From contig JALHNW010000073.1 of the NCBI GenBank assembly GCA_022843345.1, positions 1 to 7,905 of the forward strand: a stretch of DNA of 7,905 nucleotides, written 5' to 3'. The notes below the pieces were generated by a model. It was not told the DNA's origin. It saw only the letters and a program-made list of their open reading frames with translations, and searched no databases. Positions 1 to 5,907 of the stretch are shown one piece after another (the stretch's first letter is position 1; each line of letters starts with the position of its first letter). The stretch is from Rubritepida sp. (GTDB lineage: Bacteria; Pseudomonadota; Alphaproteobacteria; Acetobacterales; Acetobacteraceae). Position numbers and translations under genes: made by a program.

Positions 1-866
1 GCATCAACGCCGGCGGGCGGATCAGCGTGCCCGACCTTGGCCTGCGCCTGCTGCTGGAGCAGGACCCGATCGAGGCCCGCGCCATGGCGGAACGGCTGGA
101 CGCCGTGAACCGCCGCCGGCAGGAGGTGGAGGCCGGCGTGCTGCAAGGCGCGCTGGAGCTGGGCGAGCGCCAGCGCCAGGATGGCCACGCCGTGCTGCTG
201 GTCAGCGGCGAGGGCTGGCACCCCGGCGTGGTCGGCATCGTCGCCGGGCGCCTGCGCGAGCGCTTCAACCGCCCCGCCTGCGTGGCCGGGGTGGATGGCG
301 CGACGGCCAAGGGGTCCGGGCGCTCGGTGCCGGGGCTGGACCTGGGGGCGGCGGTGATCGCGGCGCGCCAGCACGGCATCCTGTCCGCCGGCGGCGGGCA
401 CGCCATGGCGGCCGGCTTCACCTTGGATCCCGGGCGCATCGCCGAGTTCCACGCCCACCTGGACGAGCGCCTGGCCGCCGCCCGCGCCCTGCCGGGCGTG
501 GCGGAGCTGGTGCTGGAAGGCGCGCTGCACCTGCGGGGCGCCACGGTGGAGCTGGCGAAGCAGGTGGAGCGCCTTTCCCCCTTCGGCGCGGGCAACGACG
601 AGCCGGGCTTCGCCATCGCCCGCGCCCGCGTCGTGAAGGCGAGCCGCGTGGGCAAGGAGGGGGCGACGGTCCGCGCCTTCCTGGAGGGCGAGGATGGCGG
701 CCGCCTGAAGGCCGTGTGCTTCCGCGCCAAGGACGGCCCGCTGGCCGAGGCGCTGCTGGCGCCGGGGCAGGGGCCGCTGACGGTGGCGGGCCAGCTGCGC
801 GTGGACCGCTGGAACGACCAGGACGGGGTGTCCTTGCACATCCTGGATGCCGCGCGCCTCGGCTGA
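1..866 (+). CDS. recJ: RecJ single-stranded-DNA-specific exonuclease, C-terminal part (5' truncated by window edge)
   Basis: RecJ is a cytoplasmic 5'-3' exonuclease acting on single-stranded DNA in recombination (RecFOR path), mismatch repair and restart of stalled forks. The open frame runs from base 3 without a start, so about 287 C-terminal residues are visible and the catalytic DHH domain lies outside the window. The first codons read INAGGRI, the conserved block after the DHH domain. A DHHA1 domain follows, with HPGVVGIVAGRL near bases 219-254, SGRS near 315-326 and the glycine/histidine motif GGGHAMAAGF at 390-419. The rest, from about base 560, contains SPFGAGNDEPGF and fits the RecJ OB-fold domain. 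GTG at 27 is internal and not the true start. The stop TGA is at 864-866. I see no clear intrinsic terminator after it. The identification is from family motifs and is secure. Confidence 0.95.
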   Translation, partial: INAGGRISVPDLGLRLLLEQDPIEARAMAERLDAVNRRRQEVEAGVLQGALELGERQRQDGHAVLLVSGEGWHPGVVGIVAGRLRERFNRPACVAGVDGATAKGSGRSVPGLDLGAAVIAARQHGILSAGGGHAMAAGFTLDPGRIAEFHAHLDERLAAARALPGVAELVLEGALHLRGATVELAKQVERLSPFGAGNDEPGFAIARARVVKASRVGKEGATVRAFLEGEDGGRLKAVCFRAKDGPLAEALLAPGQGPLTVAGQLRVDRWNDQDGVSLHILDAARLG

Positions 867-983
867 GCCGGGAACGAAGCCGATACAGGAATATCATCCG
901 GAAGGTCTGATCTCTGAAAGGAGACCCGCGCGCGGAACAAGGACAGAACTCTTTCCTACAAGGACATTAGTCCAGATTGCCAC

Positions 984-1012
984 TTGCAAGGTTGTTATTC
1001 CCATCTTAATAC
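984..1012 (+). promoter_or_regulatory. Predicted sigma70-type promoter for the 222-residue hypothetical gene
   Basis: TTGCAA at 984-989 and TAATAC at 1007-1012 are separated by exactly 17 bases, close to the TTGACA-17-TATAAT consensus. They lie in a stretch (about 880-1030) clearly richer in A/T than the surrounding genes. Transcription would start near 1019, giving a leader of about 55 bases before ATG 1074. An imperfect tandem repeat GTAGGTT/GTAGGAC (1017-1030) sits at the predicted start point. Predicted from sequence only. Confidence 0.6.
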
Positions 1013-1073
1013 TCGCGTAGGTTGTAGGACGTGGTTCCACCCGGACACCGATCCTGGCCTTTCGGGGACGACG

Positions 1074-1742
1074 ATGACGCTTCATATTTCCTACGTGAAT
1101 GACAAGCTCCGCCTGGACAACGAGGTCCGCCGCAGCCTTGCCGCCTGGCCGCAATGCCCGCCCGGCATGCAGCCATCCGCCAAGCAGCCCGGCACCTGGC
1201 TGCGCGCGCGGCCCGAGAATGGCCGCCCCGCCACCCAGCCCTGGCTGAAGATCCCCGGCGCCACCCGCCTGCGGACCCTGCCGGACGGGCTCTACCTCCA
1301 CTTCTCCCCCCGCGCGGACGAGCCCTACGTGGACATCCTGTGCATCGAGGCGTGCGGCACCGTGCAGAACCTCATGGACAAGCGCTCGCGCTTCGCCCCC
1401 TCCGTCACCTCGCTGCTGGCGGTCTGCCCGGTGGACTGGCTCTGCGCCCCCGCGCAGGATGGCAGCACGATCCCGCGCTGGCGGGTGATCGGCATGCTGA
1501 AGCGCGAGCCGCGCGAGGCGCTGGTGGTCCCGGTGCGCGACGCCCGCGTGCTCTTCGCGCTGCGGCCCAAGGACTACGCCGGCTTCGCGCAGTCCCAGAC
1601 CGCGCAGCCGCACGAGTTCTACTGCCCGATGGACACGCTGATCGACGCCGACCCGCAAACCCACCAGGGGCTGCGCGGCCTCATCTCCCGCGCCTCCATG
1701 GCCGCCAACTTCATGGAGCTGCCGAGCAACGACCGGCGCTGA
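1074..1742 (+). CDS. Hypothetical protein, 222 aa, no recognised domain
   Basis: I do not recognise this family. Codon use (strong G/C at third positions) is like the neighbouring genes, and an upstream promoter supports a real gene. ATG 1074 is chosen as start because GGGGACG (1064-1070) sits just upstream as a ribosome site. The frame stays open upstream to a TTG at 984, but that codon lies inside the predicted -35 box. The product looks soluble, with no signal peptide and no membrane segment. It begins MTLHISYVND and carries six cysteines (C28, C90, C94, C118, C124, C184), of which C90 and C94 are close together (ILCIEACG). The middle, about residues 60-170, has alternating hydrophobic/basic strands that suggest a beta-rich fold, including two Trp-containing segments (VDWLCAP, PRWRVIGML). 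It is apparently a single-gene transcript: its stop lies 3 bases before the stop of the converging permease gene. Function unknown. Confidence 0.75.
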   Translation: MTLHISYVNDKLRLDNEVRRSLAAWPQCPPGMQPSAKQPGTWLRARPENGRPATQPWLKIPGATRLRTLPDGLYLHFSPRADEPYVDILCIEACGTVQNLMDKRSRFAPSVTSLLAVCPVDWLCAPAQDGSTIPRWRVIGMLKREPREALVVPVRDARVLFALRPKDYAGFAQSQTAQPHEFYCPMDTLIDADPQTHQGLRGLISRASMAANFMELPSNDRR

Positions 1743-1745
1743 GGC

Positions 1746-2567
1746 TCAGGTCAGCAGCGTCCACAGCATCCGCGAGGAGGTGATCGCCAGGAACAGCGCG
1801 AAGGCCCGCTTGAGCAGCAGCGGCGGGATGGAATGGGCGAGCCGCACCCCCCACGGCGTCGCGACGATCGAGGACGGCACGATCAGCGCGAAGCCCACCA
1901 GGTTCACCCAGCCCAGCGAGAAGGGCGGCCGCCCCTCCGCCCCCAGCCCCGCCAGCACGAAGCCTATCGTGGCGGGGACCGAGATGATCAGCCCGAAGGC
2001 CGAGGAGGTCGCCACCGCCTGGCGGATCGGCGTGCCGAACATGGACAGCACGGGCACCCCCACCGTGCCGCCGCCGATGCCCATCATGGCCGACACCGCG
2101 CCGATGAACCCGCCGATCCCCTGCCGGGCCGCGCCTTCCGGCAGGCGGTCCCGCACGCGGAAATCCACCCCCGTGAAGCCCATGTTCGCCGCCACGGCGA
2201 GTGCCACCAGCGCGAAGACCAGCGTCAGGCCTGGGCCCTTCATCACCACCGCCAGCGCCGTGCCCAGCAGCACGCCGACCAGGATGGAGGGCGCCAGGGC
2301 GCGAAGCAGCCCCATGTCCATCGCCCCCTTCGCCCGGTGCTTTCGGGCCGAGACGATGGAGGTGGGGATGATCGTCGCCAGCGAGGTGGCCACCGCCACC
2401 TTCATCTGCGTCGCCTCCGGCACGTCGAACAGCGGCAGGACGTAGAACAGCACGGGCACGATCACGATGCCCCCGCCCACCCCCAGCAGCCCGGCCAGCA
2501 CGCCCGAGACGAGCCCGGTGAAGGCCATCGCGGCGGCGAGCGCCGCGAGCCACTGCCAATGTTCCAT
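1746..2567 (-). CDS. TauE/SafE-family membrane permease (273 aa)
   Basis: A polytopic inner-membrane protein of the TauE/SafE (sulfite exporter/anion permease) family, whose members move sulfite, sulfoacetate, other organosulfur anions or similar small anions. The family's two-fold internal repeat is visible. Repeat 1 has AGLLGVGGGIVIVPVL at residues 25-40, and repeat 2 has SAMMGIGGGTVGVPVL at 159-174 followed by TSSAFG (187-192). Around eight hydrophobic segments span most of the chain. ATG at 2567 is preferred over in-frame starts up to 2651, because GGGGA lies 5 bases before it and the protein then begins directly with a membrane segment. The longer version would add a polar tail and run into the divergent gene. 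Length is normal for the family. The gene faces a second TauE/SafE gene across a 61-base gap. The substrate cannot be told from sequence. Confidence 0.88.
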   Translation of the reverse strand: MEHWQWLAALAAAMAFTGLVSGVLAGLLGVGGGIVIVPVLFYVLPLFDVPEATQMKVAVATSLATIIPTSIVSARKHRAKGAMDMGLLRALAPSILVGVLLGTALAVVMKGPGLTLVFALVALAVAANMGFTGVDFRVRDRLPEGAARQGIGGFIGAVSAMMGIGGGTVGVPVLSMFGTPIRQAVATSSAFGLIISVPATIGFVLAGLGAEGRPPFSLGWVNLVGFALIVPSSIVATPWGVRLAHSIPPLLLKRAFALFLAITSSRMLWTLLT

Positions 2568-2598
2568 GTGGTCCCCGCCTTCCGCGCCCCGATGGGGT

Positions 2599-2627
2599 GC
2601 CATACCCTCGCCCCCCTGAACTGTCAC
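2599..2627 (-). promoter_or_regulatory. Possible promoter for the leftward TauE/SafE gene
   Basis: Read on the minus strand, GTGACA (2627-2622) and TATGGC (2604-2599) are 17 bases apart, with 5/6 and 3/6 matches to consensus. A start near 2592 would give a leader of about 25 bases. The -35 hexamer ends one base from the start codon (2629) of the divergent permease, so polymerase here could affect the rightward gene. On the other strand the same AT-richer spot gives only a weak -10 candidate (CATACC, 2601-2606). Confidence 0.35.
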
Positions 2628-2628
2628 G

Positions 2629-3372
2629 ATGGCGAAGCGATTGCTCATCACCGATCCCTGGTTCTACGCGCTCGCCATCCCGGCCTTCCTGCTGACCGGC
2701 ATCAGCAAGGGCGGCTTCGCCTCGGGCGCGGGCAACACGGGCGTGCCGCTGATGTCGCTGGCCATCCCCGTGCCGCAGGCGGCGGGGATCGCGCTGCCGG
2801 TGCTCTGCGCCATGGACCTGGTCGCCCTGCGCGCCTGGTGGCGGCGGTGGGATCCGGCGCTGCTGCGCGCGCTCCTGCCGGGGGCAACCTTGGGCATTGC
2901 GCTCGGCTGGGCCGCCTTCGGCTTCCTGCCGGACGGCGCGGTGAAGCTGCTGGTGGGCGGACTCACGCTGCTGTTCCTCCTGCGCACGGTGCTGTCGCGC
3001 GGCGACGCGGCCGGGGCGGCGCCGTCGGCGGCGCGGCGGTGGCTGCTCTCCGCCGGCTCGGGCTTCAGCTCCTTCATCGCCCATGCGGGCGGGCCGCCGA
3101 TGGCGATGCTGCTGTTTCCCATGCGGATGCCGCGGGCCACGCTCTCGGCCACCACCGTCGCCTTCTTCGCCACGGTCAACTTCGCCAAGCTGCTGCCCTA
3201 TGGCGCGCTGGGCGTGCTGTCCGCGCAGAACCTGCTGACCTCGCTGGTGCTGCTGCCGCTGGCGCCCCTGGGCATCCGGCTGGGGATCTGGCTGGCTTCG
3301 CGCCTGTCCGACCGCGCCTTCTACCGCGTGGTGCACGTGCTGCTGCTGGGCACCTCGCTCCAGCTCATCTAG
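2629..3372 (+). CDS. TauE/SafE-family membrane permease, second copy (247 aa)
   Basis: Another TauE/SafE-family inner-membrane protein, clearly divergent from its leftward neighbour and not a recent duplicate. Family features are the N-terminal membrane segment leading into LLTGISKGGFASGAGNTGVP (residues 21-40) and the second-half block GFSSFIAHAGGPP (145-157). Six to eight hydrophobic stretches are visible, with one polar basic loop around residues 123-137 (SRGDAAGAAPSAARR). These GISKGGF/AHAGGPP members form a separate branch from the GVGGG type. ATG 2629 gives the expected short cytoplasmic N-terminus (MAKRLLITDP). I see no good Shine-Dalgarno before it, so translation may be weak or nearly leaderless. 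The stop at 3370-3372 is 14 bases before the racemase start, so the two are probably one operon. The transported anion is unknown; an amino-acid-derived or sulfonated acid would fit the neighbour, but that is inference. Confidence 0.87.
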   Translation: MAKRLLITDPWFYALAIPAFLLTGISKGGFASGAGNTGVPLMSLAIPVPQAAGIALPVLCAMDLVALRAWWRRWDPALLRALLPGATLGIALGWAAFGFLPDGAVKLLVGGLTLLFLLRTVLSRGDAAGAAPSAARRWLLSAGSGFSSFIAHAGGPPMAMLLFPMRMPRATLSATTVAFFATVNFAKLLPYGALGVLSAQNLLTSLVLLPLAPLGIRLGIWLASRLSDRAFYRVVHVLLLGTSLQLI

Positions 3373-3386
3373 GAAGGGATGGCGCG

Positions 3387-4103
3387 ATGATGCTGGGCGT
3401 CCTCGGCGGGATGGGGCCCCTGGCCTCGGCGGAGTTCATGCGCCAGCTGACCCTGCTGACGCCGGCAGCCCGCGACCAGGACCACATCCCCGCCGTGCTC
3501 TGGAGCGACCCGCGCGTGCCGGACCGCACCGCTGCCCGCCTCGGTGGCGGGGAGGACCCGCTTCCCGCCCTGCTCGCCGGCCTGCGCGCCCTGGAGCGGG
3601 CGGGGGCCGGGGCCGTCGCCATCCCCTGCAACACCGCGCATGGCTGGTTCGACGCCATGCAGGCCGCAACCCCCCTGCCGATCCTGCACATCGTGGACGC
3701 CGCCGCCGCCGAGCTCGCGCGGCTCGCCGTGCCGGACGGCCCGGTCGGGCTGCTCGGCACCGCGGCGACGCTGGAGATGGGGCTCTACCAAGCGCGCATC
3801 GGGCGCGAATGCATCACCCCCGACGGCGCAGAGATGGCCCGCCTCGTCACCCCCGCCATCGCCCTGGTGAAGGCCAACCGCGTGGCCGAGGCGCACGCCC
3901 CCCTGGCCGAGGCCGCGCGCCTGCTCGTGGCGCGCGGCGCCCGCGCGGTCGTGCTGGGCTGCACCGAGATCCCGCTGGGCATCGCCGCCGGCCCCGCGCT
4001 GCCCTTCCCGGTGGTGGACACGGTGGCGGCCCTGGCGCGGGCCGCCATCCGCCATTGCCGTCAGACGCCCGGTGCCGCTGCCACGAACTTGGTCAGCAGG
4101 TAG
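3387..4103 (+). CDS. Aspartate/glutamate racemase family protein (238 aa)
   Basis: A cytoplasmic enzyme of the Asp/Glu/hydantoin racemase superfamily, PLP-independent and using two cysteines as acid/base pair to invert an alpha carbon. Both are present: C81 in AIPCNTAHGWF (residues 78-88) and C192 in VLGCTEIPLG (189-198). The N-terminus has the typical GVLGGMGPLASAEF (residues 4-17), and SDPRVPDRT (40-48) is another family block. Length (about 230-240) is normal. ATG 3387 is favoured because AGGAAGGGA (3371-3379) lies 7 bases upstream; ATG 3390 is an equally in-frame alternative. The frame also stays open far upstream, but that part is a shadow of the permease genes. The gene follows the permease by 14 bases, suggesting co-transcription. 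The last 43 bases overlap the 3' end of the converging aldehyde dehydrogenase. Aspartate racemase is the most likely activity; a racemase for another amino acid is possible. Confidence 0.9.
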   Translation: MMLGVLGGMGPLASAEFMRQLTLLTPAARDQDHIPAVLWSDPRVPDRTAARLGGGEDPLPALLAGLRALERAGAGAVAIPCNTAHGWFDAMQAATPLPILHIVDAAAAELARLAVPDGPVGLLGTAATLEMGLYQARIGRECITPDGAEMARLVTPAIALVKANRVAEAHAPLAEAARLLVARGARAVVLGCTEIPLGIAAGPALPFPVVDTVAALARAAIRHCRQTPGAAATNLVSR

Positions 4104-5506
4104 GCGTCCAGCCCTTCCGGCCCGCCCTCGGAGCCGTGGCCGGAATCCTTGATGCCGCCGAAGGGCGTCTCGGCGACGCTGATGCCGAAGGTGTTGATCC
4201 CCAGCATCCCGCTCTCCACCCGCTCGGCCAGGCGCTGCTGGCGGTCGGCGTCCTTGGTGAAGGCGTAGGCGGCCAGGCCGAAGGGGAGGCGGTTCGCCTC
4301 GGCCACCGCCTCGTCCTCCGTCGAGAAGCGGTTGATCAGCGCCACCGGGCCGAAGGGCTCCTCCGTCATCATGCGCGCGCCCAGCGGCACGTCGGACAGC
4401 ACGGTGGGGCGGAAAAAGAAGCCCTCATTGCCCATGCGCTCGCCGCCCGTGTGCAGCTTGGCGCCCTTGGCCACCGCGTCGCCGATGAAGGCGGTCATGG
4501 CGTCCACCCGGCGCGGATTGGCCAGCGGGCCCATCTGGATGCCCGCCTCCATGCCGTTGCCGATGGCCAGCGCGTTGGCGGCCTTCGTGAAGCTCTCCAC
4601 GAAGGCGGCGTGGCGGCTCTCATGCACCAGGAAGCGGGTGGGCGAGACGCAGACCTGGCCGGCGTTGCGGAACTTGCCGGCCGCGGCCATCGCCGCCGCC
4701 TTCTCGGCATCCGTGTCGTCGAACACCAGCACGGGGGCGTGCCCGCCCAGCTCCATCGTCGTGCGCTGTGCCTTCTCGGCCGCCAGCTTCATCAGCATCT
4801 TGCCCACGGCGGTGGAGCCGGTGAAGGACACCTTGCGGATGACGTCGCTGGCCATGATGTGGGTGGACACCTCGCCCGGCACGCCGAACACCACCTGGAT
4901 GACGCCGGGAGGGGCGCCCGCCTCCGTGATCAGCCGCGCCATCTCCAGCGCCGTGGCCGGCGTCTCCTCGGAGGGCTTGATGATGCAGGGGCAGCCGGCG
5001 GCCAGGGACGCCGCCATCTTGCGCGCCGGCGTGATGGCCGGGAAGTTCCACGGCGCGAAGGCGGCCGAGACGCCCACCGGCAGCCGGTGCACCAAGTGGC
5101 GCGTGCCCGCCCCGCGCGAGGGAATGATGCGGCCGTAGGCGCGCTTGCCCTCCTCGGCCATGAACTCGAACACGTCGGCGGCGGCGAGGACCTCCATCTT
5201 CGCCTCGGCGTGCGGCTTGCCTTCCTCCATGGTCAGCATGGCGGCGATGCGGTCGGCGCCCGCGCGCATCCCGTCGGCGACCTTGCGCAGAACGGCGGCG
5301 CGCGCGTAGGCCGAGGTGCCGGCCCAGACGGGCAGGGCGGCGGCGGCGGCCTCCAGCGCGCGGTCCAGGTCGCCCTTGGAGGCGTGGGGCAGGGTGCCCA
5401 GGCTCTGCCCGGTGGCCGGGTTCAGCACGGGCTCGCTGGCGCGCCCCTCGGCGCCGAGCCACTCGCCGGCGATGAGAAGCTTGAGCGCGGGATAGTCATG
5501 GGCCAT
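4061..5506 (-). CDS. NAD(P)-dependent aldehyde dehydrogenase, succinate-semialdehyde dehydrogenase type (481 aa)
   Basis: A full-length aldehyde dehydrogenase superfamily enzyme oxidising an aldehyde to its acid with NAD(P). All core elements are intact: FAPWNFP with N154 (residues 150-156), the cofactor lysine K177 in IIKPSEETP, the Rossmann-fold motif SFTGSTAVGK (227-236), the general base E252 in MELGGHAP, the nucleophile C286 in NAGQVCVSPTR, EEPFGPV (382-388) and TPFGGIKDSG (447-456). Overall layout matches the GabD/succinate-semialdehyde dehydrogenase group, which feeds 4-aminobutyrate or 4-hydroxybutyrate carbon into the TCA cycle. The substrate is not certain, and 2-oxoglutarate semialdehyde or another semialdehyde is possible. 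ATG 5506 has GGAGG 8 bases upstream. It lies 75 bases after the small hypothetical gene on the same strand, and a short palindrome sits in that gap. No GABA transaminase or transporter is nearby. The 3' end overlaps the racemase gene by 43 bases. Confidence 0.88.
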   Translation of the reverse strand: MAHDYPALKLLIAGEWLGAEGRASEPVLNPATGQSLGTLPHASKGDLDRALEAAAAALPVWAGTSAYARAAVLRKVADGMRAGADRIAAMLTMEEGKPHAEAKMEVLAAADVFEFMAEEGKRAYGRIIPSRGAGTRHLVHRLPVGVSAAFAPWNFPAITPARKMAASLAAGCPCIIKPSEETPATALEMARLITEAGAPPGVIQVVFGVPGEVSTHIMASDVIRKVSFTGSTAVGKMLMKLAAEKAQRTTMELGGHAPVLVFDDTDAEKAAAMAAAGKFRNAGQVCVSPTRFLVHESRHAAFVESFTKAANALAIGNGMEAGIQMGPLANPRRVDAMTAFIGDAVAKGAKLHTGGERMGNEGFFFRPTVLSDVPLGARMMTEEPFGPVALINRFSTEDEAVAEANRLPFGLAAYAFTKDADRQQRLAERVESGMLGINTFGISVAETPFGGIKDSGHGSEGGPEGLDAYLLTKFVAAAPGV

Positions 5507-5537
5507 GGGGCGATCCTCCGTTTCGGCGGCAGGATAG

Positions 5538-5549
5538 GGGCGATCGCCC
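5538..5549. repeat. 12-base perfect palindrome upstream of the aldehyde dehydrogenase gene
   Basis: GGGCGATCGCCC is a perfect 12-base palindrome centred 38 bases before the aldehyde dehydrogenase start. On the minus strand it is followed directly by a -10-like TATCCT (5536-5531), with a poor -35 match (TACCCG, 5559-5554) at 17-base spacing. It could be an operator or a small hairpin. In DNA this GC-rich, short palindromes also arise by chance. Confidence 0.3.
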
Positions 5550-5559
5550 TGGCCGGGTA

Positions 5560-5580
5560 GCGGGGGGCCTTCAGCCCCGC
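5560..5580 (-). terminator. GC-rich hairpin directly after the small hypothetical gene
   Basis: GCGGGG (5560-5565) pairs with CCCCGC (5575-5580) around a 9-base loop, starting one base beyond the stop codon of the 78-residue gene on the minus strand. There is no T-run after it, so it is at best a weak terminator or an RNA-stabilising 3' hairpin. It may partly separate that gene from the aldehyde dehydrogenase. Confidence 0.3.
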
Positions 5581-5581
5581 G

Positions 5582-5818
5582 TCAGCACTCGCAGCCCGGC
5601 GCCGGCGCGTGCGAGCCGCGGGTGATGTGATGGTCCACCCACTCGGCCACCAGCCGCCGCGCCTCGCCCACCGACGCCTCGGGGTGGTGGACGCGGTACA
5701 GGGTGGTGCAGGCCTGGAAGGCCGCGAAGTCGTTCTGGCCGACGTCGCGCAACTCCCGATAGGCGGTGACGACGGCACGCTCGCAGCGCCGGGCGATGTG
5801 GCTGTAGTCGCGACCCAT
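5582..5818 (-). CDS. Small hypothetical protein, 78 aa, with its own promoter
   Basis: I do not recognise this protein. ATG 5818 is chosen because GGAGG (5828-5824) lies 5 bases before it. An in-frame GTG at 5851 would add 11 residues, but it coincides with the predicted transcription start, so it is unlikely. The protein looks soluble and mostly helical, rich in charged residues (SHIARRCERAVVTAYRELRD near residues 6-25). It has several His and Cys residues: H6, C12, C37, paired H44-H45 and H63-H64, H70, and a C-terminal GCEC (C76, C78). That composition would allow metal binding, but nothing in the sequence proves it. There is no signal peptide or membrane segment. Codon use matches the neighbours. 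It has a near-consensus promoter with two inverted repeats, and precedes the aldehyde dehydrogenase by 75 bases on the same strand, so the two may share transcripts. Confidence 0.75.
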   Translation of the reverse strand: MGRDYSHIARRCERAVVTAYRELRDVGQNDFAAFQACTTLYRVHHPEASVGEARRLVAEWVDHHITRGSHAPAPGCEC

Positions 5819-5830
5819 GAGATCCTCCGA

Positions 5831-5849
5831 GTTGCGAATCAATCGCAAC
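5831..5849 (-). promoter_or_regulatory. Inverted repeat in the 5' leader of the small gene (operator or RNA hairpin)
   Basis: GTTGCGA (5831-5837) and TCGCAAC (5843-5849) are perfect 7-base arms around a 5-base centre. The repeat lies between the predicted transcription start (about 5851) and the GGAGG ribosome site (5828-5824), ending two bases before it. It could be a repressor site covering roughly +2 to +20, or a leader hairpin controlling ribosome access or transcript stability. Confidence 0.5.
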
Positions 5850-5857
5850 ACGAGGGT

Positions 5858-5886
5858 AATCTAGCGATCCCTGAACACACGTTCAA
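5858..5886 (-). promoter_or_regulatory. Predicted sigma70-type promoter of the small hypothetical gene
   Basis: On the minus strand TTGAAC (5886-5881) and TAGATT (5863-5858) are 17 bases apart. They match the consensus at 4/6 positions and 5/6 positions, in an AT-richer island between GC-rich genes. The predicted start is near 5851, about 33 bases before ATG 5818. The -35 box begins 12 bases after the stop of the upstream tartrate dehydrogenase, so the small gene does not depend on read-through. Confidence 0.6.
5872..5885. promoter_or_regulatory. Operator-like inverted repeat overlapping the -35 box
   Basis: TGAAC-ACAC-GTTCA is a perfect 5-base inverted repeat with a 4-base centre, covering most of the -35 hexamer (5881-5886) and the adjacent spacer. 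The GAAC-N4-GTTC core resembles the Gram-positive LexA/DinR box. The alphaproteobacterial LexA site is instead a GTTC direct repeat spaced by 7, so an unrelated regulator is at least as likely. Position, rather than the exact motif, makes regulation plausible. Confidence 0.4.
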
Positions 5887-5892
5887 GTGAGT

Positions 5893-5907
5893 CGCGCGTC
5901 ACGCGCG
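5893..5907 (-). repeat. Hairpin with the tartrate dehydrogenase stop codon in its loop
   Basis: CGCGCG (5893-5898) and CGCGCG (5902-5907) pair around TCA (5899-5901), which is the complement of the TGA stop of the tartrate dehydrogenase gene. No T-run follows on the minus strand, so it is not a standard intrinsic terminator. It may affect termination or mark the transcript end. In this base composition chance is also possible. Confidence 0.25.

Noticed and set aside
916..924. Strong AAAGGAGA ribosome-site-like sequence after recJ
   Set aside because: No ATG, GTG or TTG occurs at a usable distance downstream, so it does not mark a small gene.
894..1664. 256-residue minus-strand frame opposite the 222-residue hypothetical gene
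   Set aside because: It lacks a promoter or ribosome site and has shadow-type composition. The + strand frame has a promoter, a ribosome site and balanced composition.
2568..2651. 28-residue N-terminal extension of the leftward permease
   Set aside because: The start at 2567 has a proper ribosome site and leads straight into a membrane segment. The extension is polar and would overlap the divergent gene's start.
1711..3336. 541-residue open frame on the minus strand across both permease genes
   Set aside because: It is the shadow frame of the permease genes in very GC-rich DNA. The product is an Arg/Gly/His/Gln-rich low-complexity string without motifs, while the permease frames show clear family motifs.
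1833..3386. Long upstream extension of the racemase frame (over 500 codons)
   Set aside because: Frame openness comes from GC-rich composition. The translated part is His/Arg/Ala-rich nonsense, and a good ribosome site precedes the ATG at 3387.
3809..5560. 583-residue open frame on the + strand antisense to the aldehyde dehydrogenase
   Set aside because: It is low-complexity His/Gly/Arg-rich sequence with no ribosome site of note. The minus-strand frame has all aldehyde dehydrogenase catalytic residues.
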